Shown: one piece after another, positions 27,287 to 36,338 of the stretch
Layout: each line of letters starts with the position of its first letter
Numbering within the stretch: position 1 is the first letter of the stretch
Source of the DNA: Streptomyces mangrovisoli
GTDB lineage: Bacteria > Actinomycetota > Actinomycetes > Streptomycetales > Streptomycetaceae
Assembly: GCF_000974985.2 (NCBI RefSeq)
Contig: NZ_LAVA02000067.1
Span: 1 to 64,000, forward strand
DNA: 64,000 bases
Direction: 5' to 3'
The notes under the pieces: model-generated
Database searches by the model: none
What the model saw: only the letters and a program-made list of their open reading frames with translations
What the model was told of the DNA's origin: nothing
Translations under genes and position numbers: made by a program

Positions 27287-28153
27287 TCAGCGGGCGGCGG
27301 TCGAGGGCTCGGCCGGACCGCTGAAGCGTTGGCGGATCTCGCCGAGTCCTTCGATGCGGCTGACGAGTTCGTCCTCCGCGGTGAGGTAGCGGGGTGGACT
27401 CATGCGGTTGCCGACCCCTGCGGGGGTGCCGGTGAAGAGGAGGTCGCCCGGGTACAGGGGGAGCACCGCGGAGAGACGGGCGACGAGTTCGGGAACCGGG
27501 AAGATCATGGACTTCGTACGGTCGTGCTGGACGACGTCGCCGTTGAGCAGACCGGTGATCTCGAGATCGTCGGGGTCGCCGAGTTCGTCGGGCGTGACGA
27601 GGAGCGGACCGATGGGGCCGAAGCCGGGGAAGGACTTGCCCAGGCTGAACTGGGGAGGGGTGCCCCGGAGTTGGCTGACCCGTTCGGAGAGGTCCTGGCC
27701 GACGGTCAGTCCGGCCACCGCCTGCCAGGCGTCGGCCTCGCTCACCCGGTAGGTCTCCCGGCCGATCACCGCGACGAGTTCCACCTCCCAGTCCACTCTG
27801 CCGGGCGGAAGCACGACGGTGGTGTCGGGGCCGGCGATGGAGGAGGGGAACTTGGTGAAGACAAGGGGTGCGTCGGGCGGGGTGTATCCGGCTTCCGCCG
27901 CGTGCGGAGGGTAGTTGAGGGCCACCGCGAACACCTGACGGGGGCGGGGGACCGGTGCGCCGAGAGCCGGCGGGTCGACCGGCCGGCCGAAAGCCGCGTC
28001 GGGCAGGGCCTGCGCCCATGCGCGCAGCTGCGGCCATTGCTCCAGCAGGAGCAGGGGATCGGCGGGGAAGCGCCGGCTCGACGCTGTGGCGATGTCCGCG
28101 GCGAGGCCGCCTCGGACGACGACGGCCCGGCCGTCGAGAACTCCGAACCTCAC
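27287..28153 (-). CDS. fumarylacetoacetate hydrolase-family protein
   Basis: A 288-residue FAH-fold enzyme. Metal site region: VFTKFPSSIAG, then VDWEVELVAVIG and VGQDLSERVSQLRG, followed by LFTGTPAGVG. It overlaps the preceding FAH gene by 4 nt (ATGA). Members cleave C-C bonds or decarboxylate beta-diketo acids (FAH, HpaG, OPET decarboxylase). Two different FAH paralogues in tandem suggest successive steps or a heterodimer. The N-terminal about 75 residues form the usual small domain. Confidence 0.87.
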   Translation of the reverse strand: MRFGVLDGRAVVVRGGLAADIATASSRRFPADPLLLLEQWPQLRAWAQALPDAAFGRPVDPPALGAPVPRPRQVFAVALNYPPHAAEAGYTPPDAPLVFTKFPSSIAGPDTTVVLPPGRVDWEVELVAVIGRETYRVSEADAWQAVAGLTVGQDLSERVSQLRGTPPQFSLGKSFPGFGPIGPLLVTPDELGDPDDLEITGLLNGDVVQHDRTKSMIFPVPELVARLSAVLPLYPGDLLFTGTPAGVGNRMSPPRYLTAEDELVSRIEGLGEIRQRFSGPAEPSTAAR

Positions 28154-29022
28154 CAGTCCACCCTCTTGGGCGCCGGGGTTCCGTGTCCTTCCTGCCAGGA
28201 GACGATCGGGGTGCGCAGGACACCGAGTCGCTCGACCTCGGCCTCGACGATGTCGCCGGGCTTGAGGTACATGTCCGGGTCGCCGCTGAAGCCGGCCACG
28301 CCCTGCACCGTCCCGGTCGATATCAGGTCGCCCGCGCTGTACCCCTGAGGGGAGTGGTAGGCGACCAGGTGCGGGATCGACACCGACATGCGGCTGGTGT
28401 TCGACTTCTGCCGGATCTGGCCGTTGACCCGCAGCTCCATGTCGAGGTTCTGGGCGTCGGGGATCTCGTCGGCCGTCACGATGTAGGGGCCCACGGGGCA
28501 GAAGGTGTCGATGGCCTTGCAGAAGGAGAAGACGCCCGACTCCATCTCCCGGCGCTGGATGTCGCGGGCGGTGATGTCGTTGAAGACGACGTAGCCGGCG
28601 ATGTGGTCGGGGGCGTCGTCGACGCCGAAGAACTTGCCGGGCCTGCCGATGACGACGGCGATCTCCAGCTCGTAGTCCAGCTCGCTGGTGAGGTGCTCGG
28701 GGTAGATGACGGGCTCGTCCGGGCCGACGATCGCGTCCACGTTCTGGAAGAAGACGATGCCCTTGTGCATCGGGTGCGACCAGTCGACGTTCTTCGACTC
28801 GTCCTCGTGCTCACGGAAGTTGCCGGAGGTGTGGAAGAACTTCTTCGGCACGATCGGTGCCCGCAGTGTCACGTCGTCCAGGGAGAGCCGGTCGCCGGTC
28901 TCCGCGACCTTGCCGTCACGCTCGAAGTACTCCCGGGTGCTCGGTACCTCCAGCGGCAGCACCAGCCGTTCCTCCAGTTCCAGCCTGCCGACCCTGCCGT
29001 CGTCGAAGGTGACCAGTTTCAT
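28150..29022 (-). CDS. fumarylacetoacetate hydrolase-family protein
   Basis: A 290-residue FAH-family protein, first gene of the leftward FAH-FAH-SDR operon. Motifs: SGNFREHEDES, YPEHLTSELDYELEIAVVIG (metal-binding Glu/Asp), FNDITARDIQRREM and ISTGTVQGVAGFSG. It overlaps the next FAH gene by 4 nt. An IclR-type palindrome lies 13-29 nt upstream of its start and probably controls the operon. Likely role is hydrolysis of an acylpyruvate-like ring-cleavage product. Confidence 0.87.
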   Translation of the reverse strand: MKLVTFDDGRVGRLELEERLVLPLEVPSTREYFERDGKVAETGDRLSLDDVTLRAPIVPKKFFHTSGNFREHEDESKNVDWSHPMHKGIVFFQNVDAIVGPDEPVIYPEHLTSELDYELEIAVVIGRPGKFFGVDDAPDHIAGYVVFNDITARDIQRREMESGVFSFCKAIDTFCPVGPYIVTADEIPDAQNLDMELRVNGQIRQKSNTSRMSVSIPHLVAYHSPQGYSAGDLISTGTVQGVAGFSGDPDMYLKPGDIVEAEVERLGVLRTPIVSWQEGHGTPAPKRVDW

Positions 29023-29034
29023 GAGCCCCGCCTT

Positions 29035-29051
29035 CTCTCACTTGATGAAAG
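29035..29051. promoter_or_regulatory. IclR-type palindrome before FAH operon
   Basis: On the minus strand the 17-mer CTTTCATCAAGTGAGAG fits CTTYCRTNNNNNGARAG. It is immediately upstream of the FAH operon start, in a locally AT-rich promoter region. Confidence 0.55.
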
Positions 29052-29135
29052 TGAAATTCGCTCAGTGAACTTTGTGAGGGAGTATTGATGCGTGTCCGAC
29101 GGCGTGTCAAGGCTCGCGGAGCGGGGAGGTGCAGG

Positions 29136-29717
29136 TCAGCCGTCCGCCGCACCTCTCGCCTCACCTGCGAAGACGCGCAGCTGAAGGGCGAGCGTCGCGT
29201 AGTACCCGACGAGCGTCGTCACGTCGAACAGGCCCCGCTCCCCGAGGGCCGCGACGGCGGCACCGTACTCCTGTTCGCTGAGCGAGCCGTGCCGCAGCAG
29301 CAGGTGCGTGGCCCGCACCGCCGCTGCCTCCTCGGTGTCGGCGAGATCCGGGGACACCCCCGCGCGCAACGCCGCCATCTCCGGCTCCGTCAGCCCGACG
29401 GCCCGGCCCACCGCTTCATGCGCATCCCGTTCGAACGTGCTGTGCCAGTGCGCCGCCACGGCGAGGATCGCCATTTCCCGGGCCCGGTCGCCCAGCGCGG
29501 ATCCGTAGCGCACCGCGCCGCCGAGGCCCTGGAGCGCAAGCCCGACGGTCGGGCTCAGGAGCATGGCGTTGAAAGGGCCCCGCAACCGTCCCCGCTCGTC
29601 CGTCAGCGGGAACGCCTGCGGGCCGGACGAGCGGGGCCCTGAGGTGATCGCCTCGTAGACGGCGCGCTGTCCGTCGTCCAGTTCCTCCGGCGCCGGCCGA
29701 CGCAGTCTGGCCTCCAT
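29136..29717 (-). CDS. carboxymuconolactone decarboxylase-like (AhpD-fold) protein
   Basis: A 193-residue all-helical protein of the CMD/AhpD superfamily with PFNAMLLSPTVGLALQGLGG and ILAVAAHWHSTFERDAHEAVGRAVGL. The usual CxxC redox pair of AhpD is absent (HWHSTFE instead), which favours a decarboxylase or lactone-acting role over peroxidase repair. AGGAGGG stands 9 nt before the ATG at 29717. It is divergent from the IclR gene with an IclR-type palindrome between them. The preceding FAH operon points to aromatic or lactone breakdown. Confidence 0.82.
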   Translation of the reverse strand: MEARLRRPAPEELDDGQRAVYEAITSGPRSSGPQAFPLTDERGRLRGPFNAMLLSPTVGLALQGLGGAVRYGSALGDRAREMAILAVAAHWHSTFERDAHEAVGRAVGLTEPEMAALRAGVSPDLADTEEAAAVRATHLLLRHGSLSEQEYGAAVAALGERGLFDVTTLVGYYATLALQLRVFAGEARGAADG

Positions 29718-29767
29718 CCGTTGGGCCCTCCTCGATCTTGCGACGCCCGACCACGGCGTGATATCGA

Positions 29768-29784
29768 CTTCCGTACAATGAAAG
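29768..29784. promoter_or_regulatory. IclR-type palindrome in CMD/IclR divergent region
   Basis: CTTCCGTACAATGAAAG lies between the divergent CMD-like and IclR genes, 50 bp from one start and 45 bp from the other, a typical autoregulatory position. It matches the sites at 29035 and 31465. Confidence 0.6.
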
Positions 29785-29829
29785 TGGTGGGGTTCGGTGC
29801 AGAGGACCCCCGCAGGAAGTGAGCCCCGA

Positions 29830-30648
29830 GTGCCGCCACGTGACGACGCCAGCGAGACCTTGGTCCCCGACGGCCCCGCCGCCAAGCGCAGCTATCACGT
29901 CGAGGCCCTGGCCAAAGGGCTCCGGCTGCTCGGGCTGTTCTCCGAGAAGCGCCCGTCGATGAAGCTCACCGACATGGCGGCCGAGACGGCGATCCCGCTT
30001 CCCACGGCCTTCCGGATGGCCGCCACCCTGGTGACCGAAGGCTTTCTCGAACAACTCCCGGACGGGGCCTACCGTCCCGCCCCGAAGGTGCTCACCCTCG
30101 GGTTCTCGGCGCTGCGCAGCATGGATCTCGTTGAGCTCGCCGACGGCCCGCTGCGCCGGCTCGCCGCGGCGACCGGGCAGACGGTGAACCTCGGCTCGCT
30201 CTCCGAGGACCGGGTGCTGTACCTGATCCGGCTGCGCAACAACGACCTGGTGACCGCCAACATCCAGGTCGGCTCGCGGCTCCCGGCCGTCGGCACCTCC
30301 ATCGGCAAGGTCCTCCTCGCCCACCTCGACGGCGAGGCCCTGGACGGGTGCGTGACGGAGAGATCGTTCGGCGGGACGACGGGCCCCAACGCGTTCAGGT
30401 CCCTCGCCGCGCTGCGGCCGGCGCTGGCCGAGATCCGCAAGCAGGGCTGGGCGATCCAGGACGAGGAACTCGCCTACGGGCTGCGGTCGGTGGCCGCGCC
30501 GGTCTTCGACGCCGCCGGGACGGCCGTGGCCGGGGTCAACGTCGCCGTGCCGGCGATGGAGTTCCCCGTCGAGCGCCTGCACGACGAACTGCGTCCCGCT
30601 CTGCTGGACGCCTGCCGCGAGATCACGCGACTGCTCGGGGGCGGCTGA
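29830..30648 (+). CDS. IclR-family regulator
   Basis: A 272-residue IclR protein. The N-terminal winged helix reads ALAKGLRLLGLFSEKRPSM then LTDMAAETAIPLPTAFRMAATL; the C-terminal GAF-like effector domain contains VNLGSLSEDRVLYL and LPAVGTSIGKVLLAHL. The GTG at 29830 has AGGAAG 10 nt upstream. IclR proteins control aromatic-acid and glyoxylate catabolism as repressors or activators. The four similar palindromes in this island make it the best candidate for their common regulator. Confidence 0.9.
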   Translation: MPPRDDASETLVPDGPAAKRSYHVEALAKGLRLLGLFSEKRPSMKLTDMAAETAIPLPTAFRMAATLVTEGFLEQLPDGAYRPAPKVLTLGFSALRSMDLVELADGPLRRLAAATGQTVNLGSLSEDRVLYLIRLRNNDLVTANIQVGSRLPAVGTSIGKVLLAHLDGEALDGCVTERSFGGTTGPNAFRSLAALRPALAEIRKQGWAIQDEELAYGLRSVAAPVFDAAGTAVAGVNVAVPAMEFPVERLHDELRPALLDACREITRLLGGG

Positions 30649-30655
30649 GGCCGCC
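30640..30655 (+). terminator. short hairpin at the end of the IclR gene
   Basis: GGCGGC and GCCGCC pair across a TGAG loop that contains the stop codon. Six G:C-rich pairs and no U-tract; it may end the IclR transcript and also that of the convergent SDR gene. Confidence 0.35.
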
Positions 30656-30701
30656 GGGCCCGCGGGGCGGGGAGGGGGCACGGCGCTGTCGCTCCGCTCG
30701 T

Positions 30702-31457
30702 TCAGACAAGGGTCCGGCCGCCGTCCACGTACAGGACCTGCCCGGTGACGAAGGCCGCCTGACGCGAGGCGAGGAACAGCACCGCCCCGACGGCGTCCTG
30801 CGGCGTGCCCAGCCGCCCGGCCGGCACCAGACCCACCATCTCCTCCCGCATTCCCGGCTTGGCCAGGTACTCCTTGGTGAGCTCCGTCTCCGTGTAACCG
30901 GGCGCGACCGCGTTCACGGTCACCCCGTCGGCCGCCCACTCGCGGGCCATCACCTTCACCAGCTGGTCCAGGCCACCCTTGGTCGCCGCGTACGGAGCGT
31001 GATGCCGGTGCGCGAGCCGGGAGGAGACCGAGGAGAAGAACACCATGCTGCCCTGACCGGCCTCGCGCATGACGCGTCCGGCGGCCCGCCCGGCCCAGAA
31101 CGCGCTCGACAGGTTCAGGGTGACGATCCGATCCCACACCTCGTCCGGCATGTCCAGGACAGGACGGCGGTCGTTCGTACCGACGGCGTGCACGAGGACG
31201 TCCAGCCCTCCGAGACCGTCCGCGGCCGCCGTCACCGCCTCCTCGCAGCCCGCCGAGGAGGCCACGTCCGCACAGACCGTCCGCAGGGCGGCGGACGAGA
31301 GGGCCGAGTCCTCCCGCAGCGCCTTCAGCCTGGCCTCGTCCACATCGACCACCGCGACGCGCGCGCCCACCGCGGCCAGCTCCCGGACACAGGACGCCCC
31401 CAGCCCTCCGGCGCCCAGGACGAGCGCCCGGCGGCCTCCAAGCCCCAACCAGTCCAT
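30702..31457 (-). CDS. short-chain dehydrogenase/reductase
   Basis: A 251-residue SDR with a variant cofactor motif (LGAGGLGASC), catalytic Ser in FFSSVSS and YAATKGG, and the usual C-terminal FVTGQVLYVDGG. I chose the ATG at 31457 because GAAAGG lies 6 nt upstream; the ATG at 31463 would touch it. An IclR-type palindrome directly precedes the gene. Together with the SDR at 26440 it probably oxidises alcohol intermediates of the catabolic pathway. Confidence 0.87.
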   Translation of the reverse strand: MDWLGLGGRRALVLGAGGLGASCVRELAAVGARVAVVDVDEARLKALREDSALSSAALRTVCADVASSAGCEEAVTAAADGLGGLDVLVHAVGTNDRRPVLDMPDEVWDRIVTLNLSSAFWAGRAAGRVMREAGQGSMVFFSSVSSRLAHRHHAPYAATKGGLDQLVKVMAREWAADGVTVNAVAPGYTETELTKEYLAKPGMREEMVGLVPAGRLGTPQDAVGAVLFLASRQAAFVTGQVLYVDGGRTLV

Positions 31458-31464
31458 CGGCATC

Positions 31465-31481
31465 CTTTCGTCAGTCGAAAG
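31465..31481. promoter_or_regulatory. IclR-type palindrome before SDR gene
   Basis: CTTTCGTCAGTCGAAAG has perfect 6-bp arms (CTTTCG/CGAAAG) and matches the sites at 29035 and 29768. It is 8 nt upstream of the SDR start and overlaps the ribosome-binding region, so binding would repress or the transcript starts further upstream. Confidence 0.55.
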
Positions 31482-31769
31482 CCACTTTCACAATCGCTTG
31501 GACGATAGACCGCGCCGCCGCCGGATGTCCACCGCCTCGAAGCTCTTGACCGCCTGCGCGCCCGTGGCTTGTCGGCTGAGGCGGCAGGGCGGTTCGGGCG
31601 CCGGCTCGCGTCATCCGCCTACTGATCAGGGGGCTCCGCCGCCGCGGGTGAGCCCGGGGCTCAGCGAGCACGCCGGCCAGGCGCCGGGGCCTGCACTGCC
31701 GAGGCGGCAGGGATCTCGGAGAGCGAGTCGCCATGGCGTGACCGTTCTGCCCGGCGTAGAGTCCCGTCC

Positions 31770-32024
31770 GTGTCCACTCGCCTGGATCCGAACTGGGCCG
31801 TTCTTGCCAGTTGGGAGTCTGCCGACCGGTTCCGGTGCGTCGACATCTTCGCCCGTCCCGACGGGTCGTTCGGGTTCGAGGAATTCCGTTGCGATCCCGA
31901 GGACATGGGAGCGTGGACGCCGGTGGCGTACTTCTCCGGTGCCACGTACGCCACCCGGGCCGATGCCGAACAAGCCGCCGAGCGGGCTGTGTCGTGGCTC
32001 GCTGACGAGCGCTCACAGGGCTGA
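31770..32024 (+). CDS. hypothetical 84-residue protein
   Basis: Small acidic, aromatic-rich soluble protein with WAVLASWESADRFRCVDIF and DGSFGFEEFRCDPED. No family recognised by me beyond similar small Streptomyces proteins of unknown role. TAGAGT at 31757-31762 lies 7 nt before the GTG at 31770, the standard spacing of a leaderless Streptomyces promoter, which fixes this start. Confidence 0.65.
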   Translation: MSTRLDPNWAVLASWESADRFRCVDIFARPDGSFGFEEFRCDPEDMGAWTPVAYFSGATYATRADAEQAAERAVSWLADERSQG

Positions 32025-32140
32025 TTCCGCTGGGGCTGAGGGCCGCCGCGCACGCGGGTTCGCCGGCGGAACCTCAGGAGGTGAGGTCCACTCCGGGCTC
32101 AGCCCCATGTTTTGTCGGCAGGTGCGGCGATGATGTGCGG

Positions 32141-32614
32141 GTGTTCTACGAAGATCTCAGCGAGTACACCTATCAGGACGAGGATGCCTTCGGTGACAGG
32201 GAGTCCTTCTACGAGCTCTGGTATCGCCCTCAGTACATCCGCCTGAATGTCGGATGGCTGGCGGCAGGCAAGCCGTACTCGACAGGGCCCGTTCCCGCGG
32301 GCTTCGTGGAGAAGTTGCAGGCCATCCAGCATGTTCAGTGGATGAACGTCTGCCTCGGTGTCCACGCATGCGACCTGTGTCCTGAGGTCGAGGCTCCGGA
32401 AGGAAATGGGGAGGTGCGGATCCCGGGCGAGGTCGGCATCGCCTACGCCGCCCCGTTCCTGGTCACCCACTACATCACCGTGCACGGTTACCGACCGCCG
32501 GAGGCTTTCGTCGACGCCGTGCTCGCCGTCGACCTCGACGTGTGGGCGGCCGCCCGGTGGCCTGACGTGCCCTTCCCCTGGGTCCCGGAAGACGCCGAAC
32601 GCCTCACGGAGTAG
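32141..32614 (+). CDS. hypothetical 157-residue protein
   Basis: Unknown soluble protein with many aromatic and acidic residues (VFYEDLSEYTYQDED, YELWYRPQYIRLNVGWL, PFLVTHYITVHGYRPP). Codon use is normal for the genome. The GTG at 32141 begins the conserved-looking part; the frame extends to 32081 but the extra 20 residues look non-coding. Possibly an immunity-like or contact-dependent accessory protein; no evidence decides. Confidence 0.55.
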   Translation: MFYEDLSEYTYQDEDAFGDRESFYELWYRPQYIRLNVGWLAAGKPYSTGPVPAGFVEKLQAIQHVQWMNVCLGVHACDLCPEVEAPEGNGEVRIPGEVGIAYAAPFLVTHYITVHGYRPPEAFVDAVLAVDLDVWAAARWPDVPFPWVPEDAERLTE

Positions 32615-32776
32615 ATGCAAACGATCTCCACCAGAGCAGCCAAGGCCGGATCGAAGTGACAGTTACCGGCTGGCGGAAGATGCAGACCCTCCTGCCGAAG
32701 TGGGTCTCGATCGCGTGGTCTTGATGACGACGACCCCAAAAGGGCAGGCGCGACGGCACACCCGCATGAGGCGCCG

Positions 32777-35290
32777 CTACCAGCGCATGCCGAGAGCATC
32801 GAGGTCGGCCCGCCGCTCCGTGCTCAACTTCTCTGCTCGGCGGCGGGTGTTGTCCACGAACGCGCCCAGCTTCACGGCATGCTCCTGGCCCCCGTCGCCC
32901 TCATCCGTCGTGATCAGTTCGACGTGGGTTCGGGCCGGGTGCAGGTGTCCTTCGCGGGAGTGGAACTGCCGGGCGGCGGCGATGTTGAGGGCCCAGCGTG
33001 CGTCCTGGGAACGGGCCACCGGCCGTGTCGGCCCGCCCTCGTCGGGATCGACACCGACGGTCTCCAGGAGATACCGCTGCGCCCGCACCAACTGGTCCCA
33101 CGCGGCGCGCTGGGCGGAGATCCAGGCTCCCAGGTCTTCGCCCTGCACGATCACCTCACCCGGCATCGACGGCAGGGCGCCCCCGGCCTTCACGTGGGCG
33201 AGCGTCAGCCTGTAGTTGCGCTGCCAGGAGATGTCCCATTCAGGGGCCCACCCAGGGTCGATCTCGTTGAGCGCCTCCGCGCGTTCCTGCGAGAGCTCTC
33301 CGGCGTAGGAGACGCCTTCCTCTCCGTCGGCGCGGCGTTGGTCATTCTCACGGGCTCTGCGGGCCGCGGCCCGGGCGTTCTTGGCGAACACGCCGATGGC
33401 CATCCCCTCCCACACGGCCGTGGTCGGCGGGAGGAAGTGCTGGTGGACGGCCGCGTAGGAGCGGGCGACGGCGAGGCCGGCGTCCCATGCGGAGGCGTGG
33501 ACCGACCACACCATCCCCAGAGCCTCCAACTCCGCGACACGGGAGGCATCGAGCCCACCGGCCGCGTAGTAACGCCTCACATCGGCGATCCAGACCCCCA
33601 GCGGATGATCAGCTGGAGACCAGTCACCAGGCGTTCGATACGTGTACGGCACCCGCAGCTCACTGTTCCCGGTCTCCTTCAGCCACCGGGTGGCGGCCTC
33701 GATCCCGCGCCGCCAGTACGCCATCTCGGGATCGATCACCCGCAGGCGCACGAACTGCGCGAGCACGGCCGGGTCGCGTTCCTCGGTGAACCGCAGCACC
33801 CCGGCCGCCCGCGCCGAAACGCCTTCCGCCTCATCGTCTGCGACGCTGAGGAACTGATCCTCGCCGTCCTCCGAAGGCTCAGCGCCCTCCCCTTCAGGTA
33901 GCGGGCGGCTATTGCGCAGCCGGGGATCCGCGAGCGCCTCGATGACGTCCGCGTCGTGCGCCCTGAGGGCGCCGAGGATCTTGGAGAGGTCGTCGTAGGC
34001 CCGTGAAGTGAGCATCCCGTCCGGACTCTCACCCGGCCCGAGGAACACCGGCACGACCAAGGTCGCGAGCTTCCCGCGGTCCGGCCGCAACCGCAGTGCC
34101 CGGCCGACCATCTGCACGATGTCGATCATCGACCCCCGTGCGTCCGAGAAGAGCACCGCGTCACATTCCGCGGTGTCGACCCCTTCACCGAGAACCCGGA
34201 CCGAGCTCAACACCCGCAATTCAGCACGCAGATCACGCCCCGCATACTCGGGACCGCCGAGGAAATCGGAGGCGAACTCGTCGAGCACCGCCCGTCGGTG
34301 GCCGGGGGAGTGCTCCCCGTAGAGCCAGTCCGCCCACACCTGCTCCACGGGCGGGTAGGCGTCGGGATCCTCCTCGGCCAAGCGGGCTGCGACGGCCGGT
34401 ACCGAGGCGGCCATGGCTTCCGCCTCCTGGACCCGGCTGTGGAACGACAGCACCCGCCGGAACCGTTCGGTCGCGGCCGCATGCATGAGACCCGTCTGTA
34501 CGGCGGCCAGGCGTGCGCCGCGCACCACGTCCGACGCCGGTTCCTCGCCGGTCAGGGCGGCGTAGAGGTCGGGGTCGCGGATGTCGAGGCAGAGCACCTG
34601 GTAGGGGGCGACGATGCCCCGGCTGATCGCCTCGGACAGCGTCAGCCTGTAGGCCACCGGGCCGAACACGGGCGAGTCGTCCTCCATGGACGCCACCAGC
34701 CGCGGCCGCTCACCCTCCGCCTCCCACACCCGCGCGGTCGCCGTCATGTACAGCCGACGCTCCGCCGGAATCCTCGACTGGTCGTGCACCGCGGCCCAGG
34801 GCTTCAGGCCGTCACCGCTCGTCCGGTGGGCCTCGTCCACGACCATGAGGCTCCACACCCCCAACCCCGCGGCGTGAGCGCGTTGCAGGACACCTAGCCC
34901 CACGGAGGCGTACGTGGCGAACACCGTCACCGTCCCCACCCCGGACGTCCACGCCACCAGTTCATCCGGGTCGGTCGTGCACGGCAGACCCCCGCTCTCC
35001 TCCGCCCGCAACGAGCACACCCCGATCATGGCGCCGCCCCGACCCGCGGCGCGCCACGCGCCCGCCGTCTGCGTCAGCAGATCCAGCGTCGGCACCAGCA
35101 CCAGAACCTGACGGGCCGAAAGACGATGCGCGCACTCCGCGCCGACCAGCGTCTTGCCCGAGCCGGTCGCGGCGACGACCTGGGTCCGCAGACCCTCCGG
35201 CGGCATGAGCCCGCCCGGCGGGGTTCCGAGAATGCGCACGACGTTCTCGACCGCCTCCGACTGATGCGGACGCAATTCCATCCGGGCCAC
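32777..35290 (-). CDS. DEAH helicase with helicase-associated repeats
   Basis: An 837-residue superfamily 2 helicase. Motif I is AATGSGKT (residues 40-47), motif II VVDEAHR, motif III MTATAR, then a helicase C domain with the Arg-finger motif QMVGRALRLRPDR. After about residue 510 come several helicase-associated (HA, PF03457) repeats of W-x-L-G-x-W type, which probably bind DNA. Such proteins are common on Streptomyces plasmids, ICEs and chromosome arms, and may act in replication, defence or telomere-proximal functions. It starts with GTG at 35290; a Met at codon 4 is an alternative. It is 1.2 kb from the end of the conjugation operon. Confidence 0.85.
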   Translation of the reverse strand: MARMELRPHQSEAVENVVRILGTPPGGLMPPEGLRTQVVAATGSGKTLVGAECAHRLSARQVLVLVPTLDLLTQTAGAWRAAGRGGAMIGVCSLRAEESGGLPCTTDPDELVAWTSGVGTVTVFATYASVGLGVLQRAHAAGLGVWSLMVVDEAHRTSGDGLKPWAAVHDQSRIPAERRLYMTATARVWEAEGERPRLVASMEDDSPVFGPVAYRLTLSEAISRGIVAPYQVLCLDIRDPDLYAALTGEEPASDVVRGARLAAVQTGLMHAAATERFRRVLSFHSRVQEAEAMAASVPAVAARLAEEDPDAYPPVEQVWADWLYGEHSPGHRRAVLDEFASDFLGGPEYAGRDLRAELRVLSSVRVLGEGVDTAECDAVLFSDARGSMIDIVQMVGRALRLRPDRGKLATLVVPVFLGPGESPDGMLTSRAYDDLSKILGALRAHDADVIEALADPRLRNSRPLPEGEGAEPSEDGEDQFLSVADDEAEGVSARAAGVLRFTEERDPAVLAQFVRLRVIDPEMAYWRRGIEAATRWLKETGNSELRVPYTYRTPGDWSPADHPLGVWIADVRRYYAAGGLDASRVAELEALGMVWSVHASAWDAGLAVARSYAAVHQHFLPPTTAVWEGMAIGVFAKNARAAARRARENDQRRADGEEGVSYAGELSQERAEALNEIDPGWAPEWDISWQRNYRLTLAHVKAGGALPSMPGEVIVQGEDLGAWISAQRAAWDQLVRAQRYLLETVGVDPDEGGPTRPVARSQDARWALNIAAARQFHSREGHLHPARTHVELITTDEGDGGQEHAVKLGAFVDNTRRRAEKLSTERRADLDALGMRW

Positions 35291-35492
35291 GAGACCTCAC
35301 ATCCCTCACGTTGGGGGAAATGCTAGGCAGTGACCGCCCCCGGCACGCTCACCCGGGGTGCTTCGCCGTGATCGGGTGTCGGCGGCGGCAGCGAGGCCGC
35401 CGTGCGTCAGCCGATCCATCTCGGCGACCGCGCGCCGGAGTTCGAAGGCCTCTACGACGAGCCGCTCTGCGTCCGACCGTCATAATCGATCG

Positions 35493-36338
35493 ATGGGGAC
35501 TGTGGCAGCGCTCTATCGCTATTCGGTGAAGTCCATGCTGGGGGAGTCCCTGCCGGCCGCGGCCGTCACGGAATCGGGCTTCCATGGCGACCGCGTGTAC
35601 GCCGTGCTCGACGGGACAGGGGCGGTGGGCAGTGCCAAACACCCCCGCAAATGGGGTGAGTTGCTGCGTTGCCGGAGCCGGCTCGACGACTCCGGAGCGG
35701 CGCGGGTCGTTCTGCCCGACGGGGCGGCGTTCTCGGTGGAGGACCCCGAACTGGACGAGCGACTGTCCAAGTTGCTGGGCCGCCAGGCATTCGTCTCTGC
35801 TGCCGTACCGGAACACAGCAGACTGGAGCGTGCCGTACCGGACTACGAAGGCGGTGTGCCGGAGGTGGTGCGAAGGACCGCCGAGGCCGACTCCACCGGG
35901 GCGACCATCACCACGGGCAGCGTGGCTCCCGGCACGTTCTTCGACTTCGGACGGATCCACCTGGTCACGACGGCGTCCCTGGACCGGATGCGGACCGTGT
36001 ACCCCGCCGGGGACTTCGACGCGCGCCGCTTCCGGCCGAACCTGGTGGTGGACACCGATCACGGGCCGGGCTTCCCCGAGGACGCCTGGCTGGGATCGCG
36101 TCTGCGCGTGGGTGAGGCGTTGTTCCGGGTCGTGGTGCCCACGCCGCGCTGCGTGGTACCCACGCTGGGCCATGACGAACTACCGCCGGACCACGGCATC
36201 ATGCGTGCGGTTGCCCGCGACCACCGTGTTCCGGTCCTCGACCTGGGCCGGCTCTCGTGCCTCGGCGTGTACCTCGACGTCCTCGAAGCGGGGACGGTTC
36301 GGCTGGGCGACGCGATCACCTTGCAGGGGGATGCCTGA
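35493..36338 (+). CDS. MOSC-domain protein
   Basis: A 281-residue protein with an MOSC N-terminal beta-barrel (LYRYSVKSMLGESL, GFHGDRVYAV) and a C-terminal MOSC domain with the conserved Cys in TPRCVVPT and FRPNLVVD. MOSC proteins handle molybdenum-cofactor-linked sulfur transfer or reduce N-hydroxylated compounds (YcbX/mARC). CATAAT at 35481 lies 6 nt before the ATG, consistent with a leaderless transcript. It looks chromosomal rather than part of the mobile operon that follows. Confidence 0.85.
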   Translation: MGTVAALYRYSVKSMLGESLPAAAVTESGFHGDRVYAVLDGTGAVGSAKHPRKWGELLRCRSRLDDSGAARVVLPDGAAFSVEDPELDERLSKLLGRQAFVSAAVPEHSRLERAVPDYEGGVPEVVRRTAEADSTGATITTGSVAPGTFFDFGRIHLVTTASLDRMRTVYPAGDFDARRFRPNLVVDTDHGPGFPEDAWLGSRLRVGEALFRVVVPTPRCVVPTLGHDELPPDHGIMRAVARDHRVPVLDLGRLSCLGVYLDVLEAGTVRLGDAITLQGDA

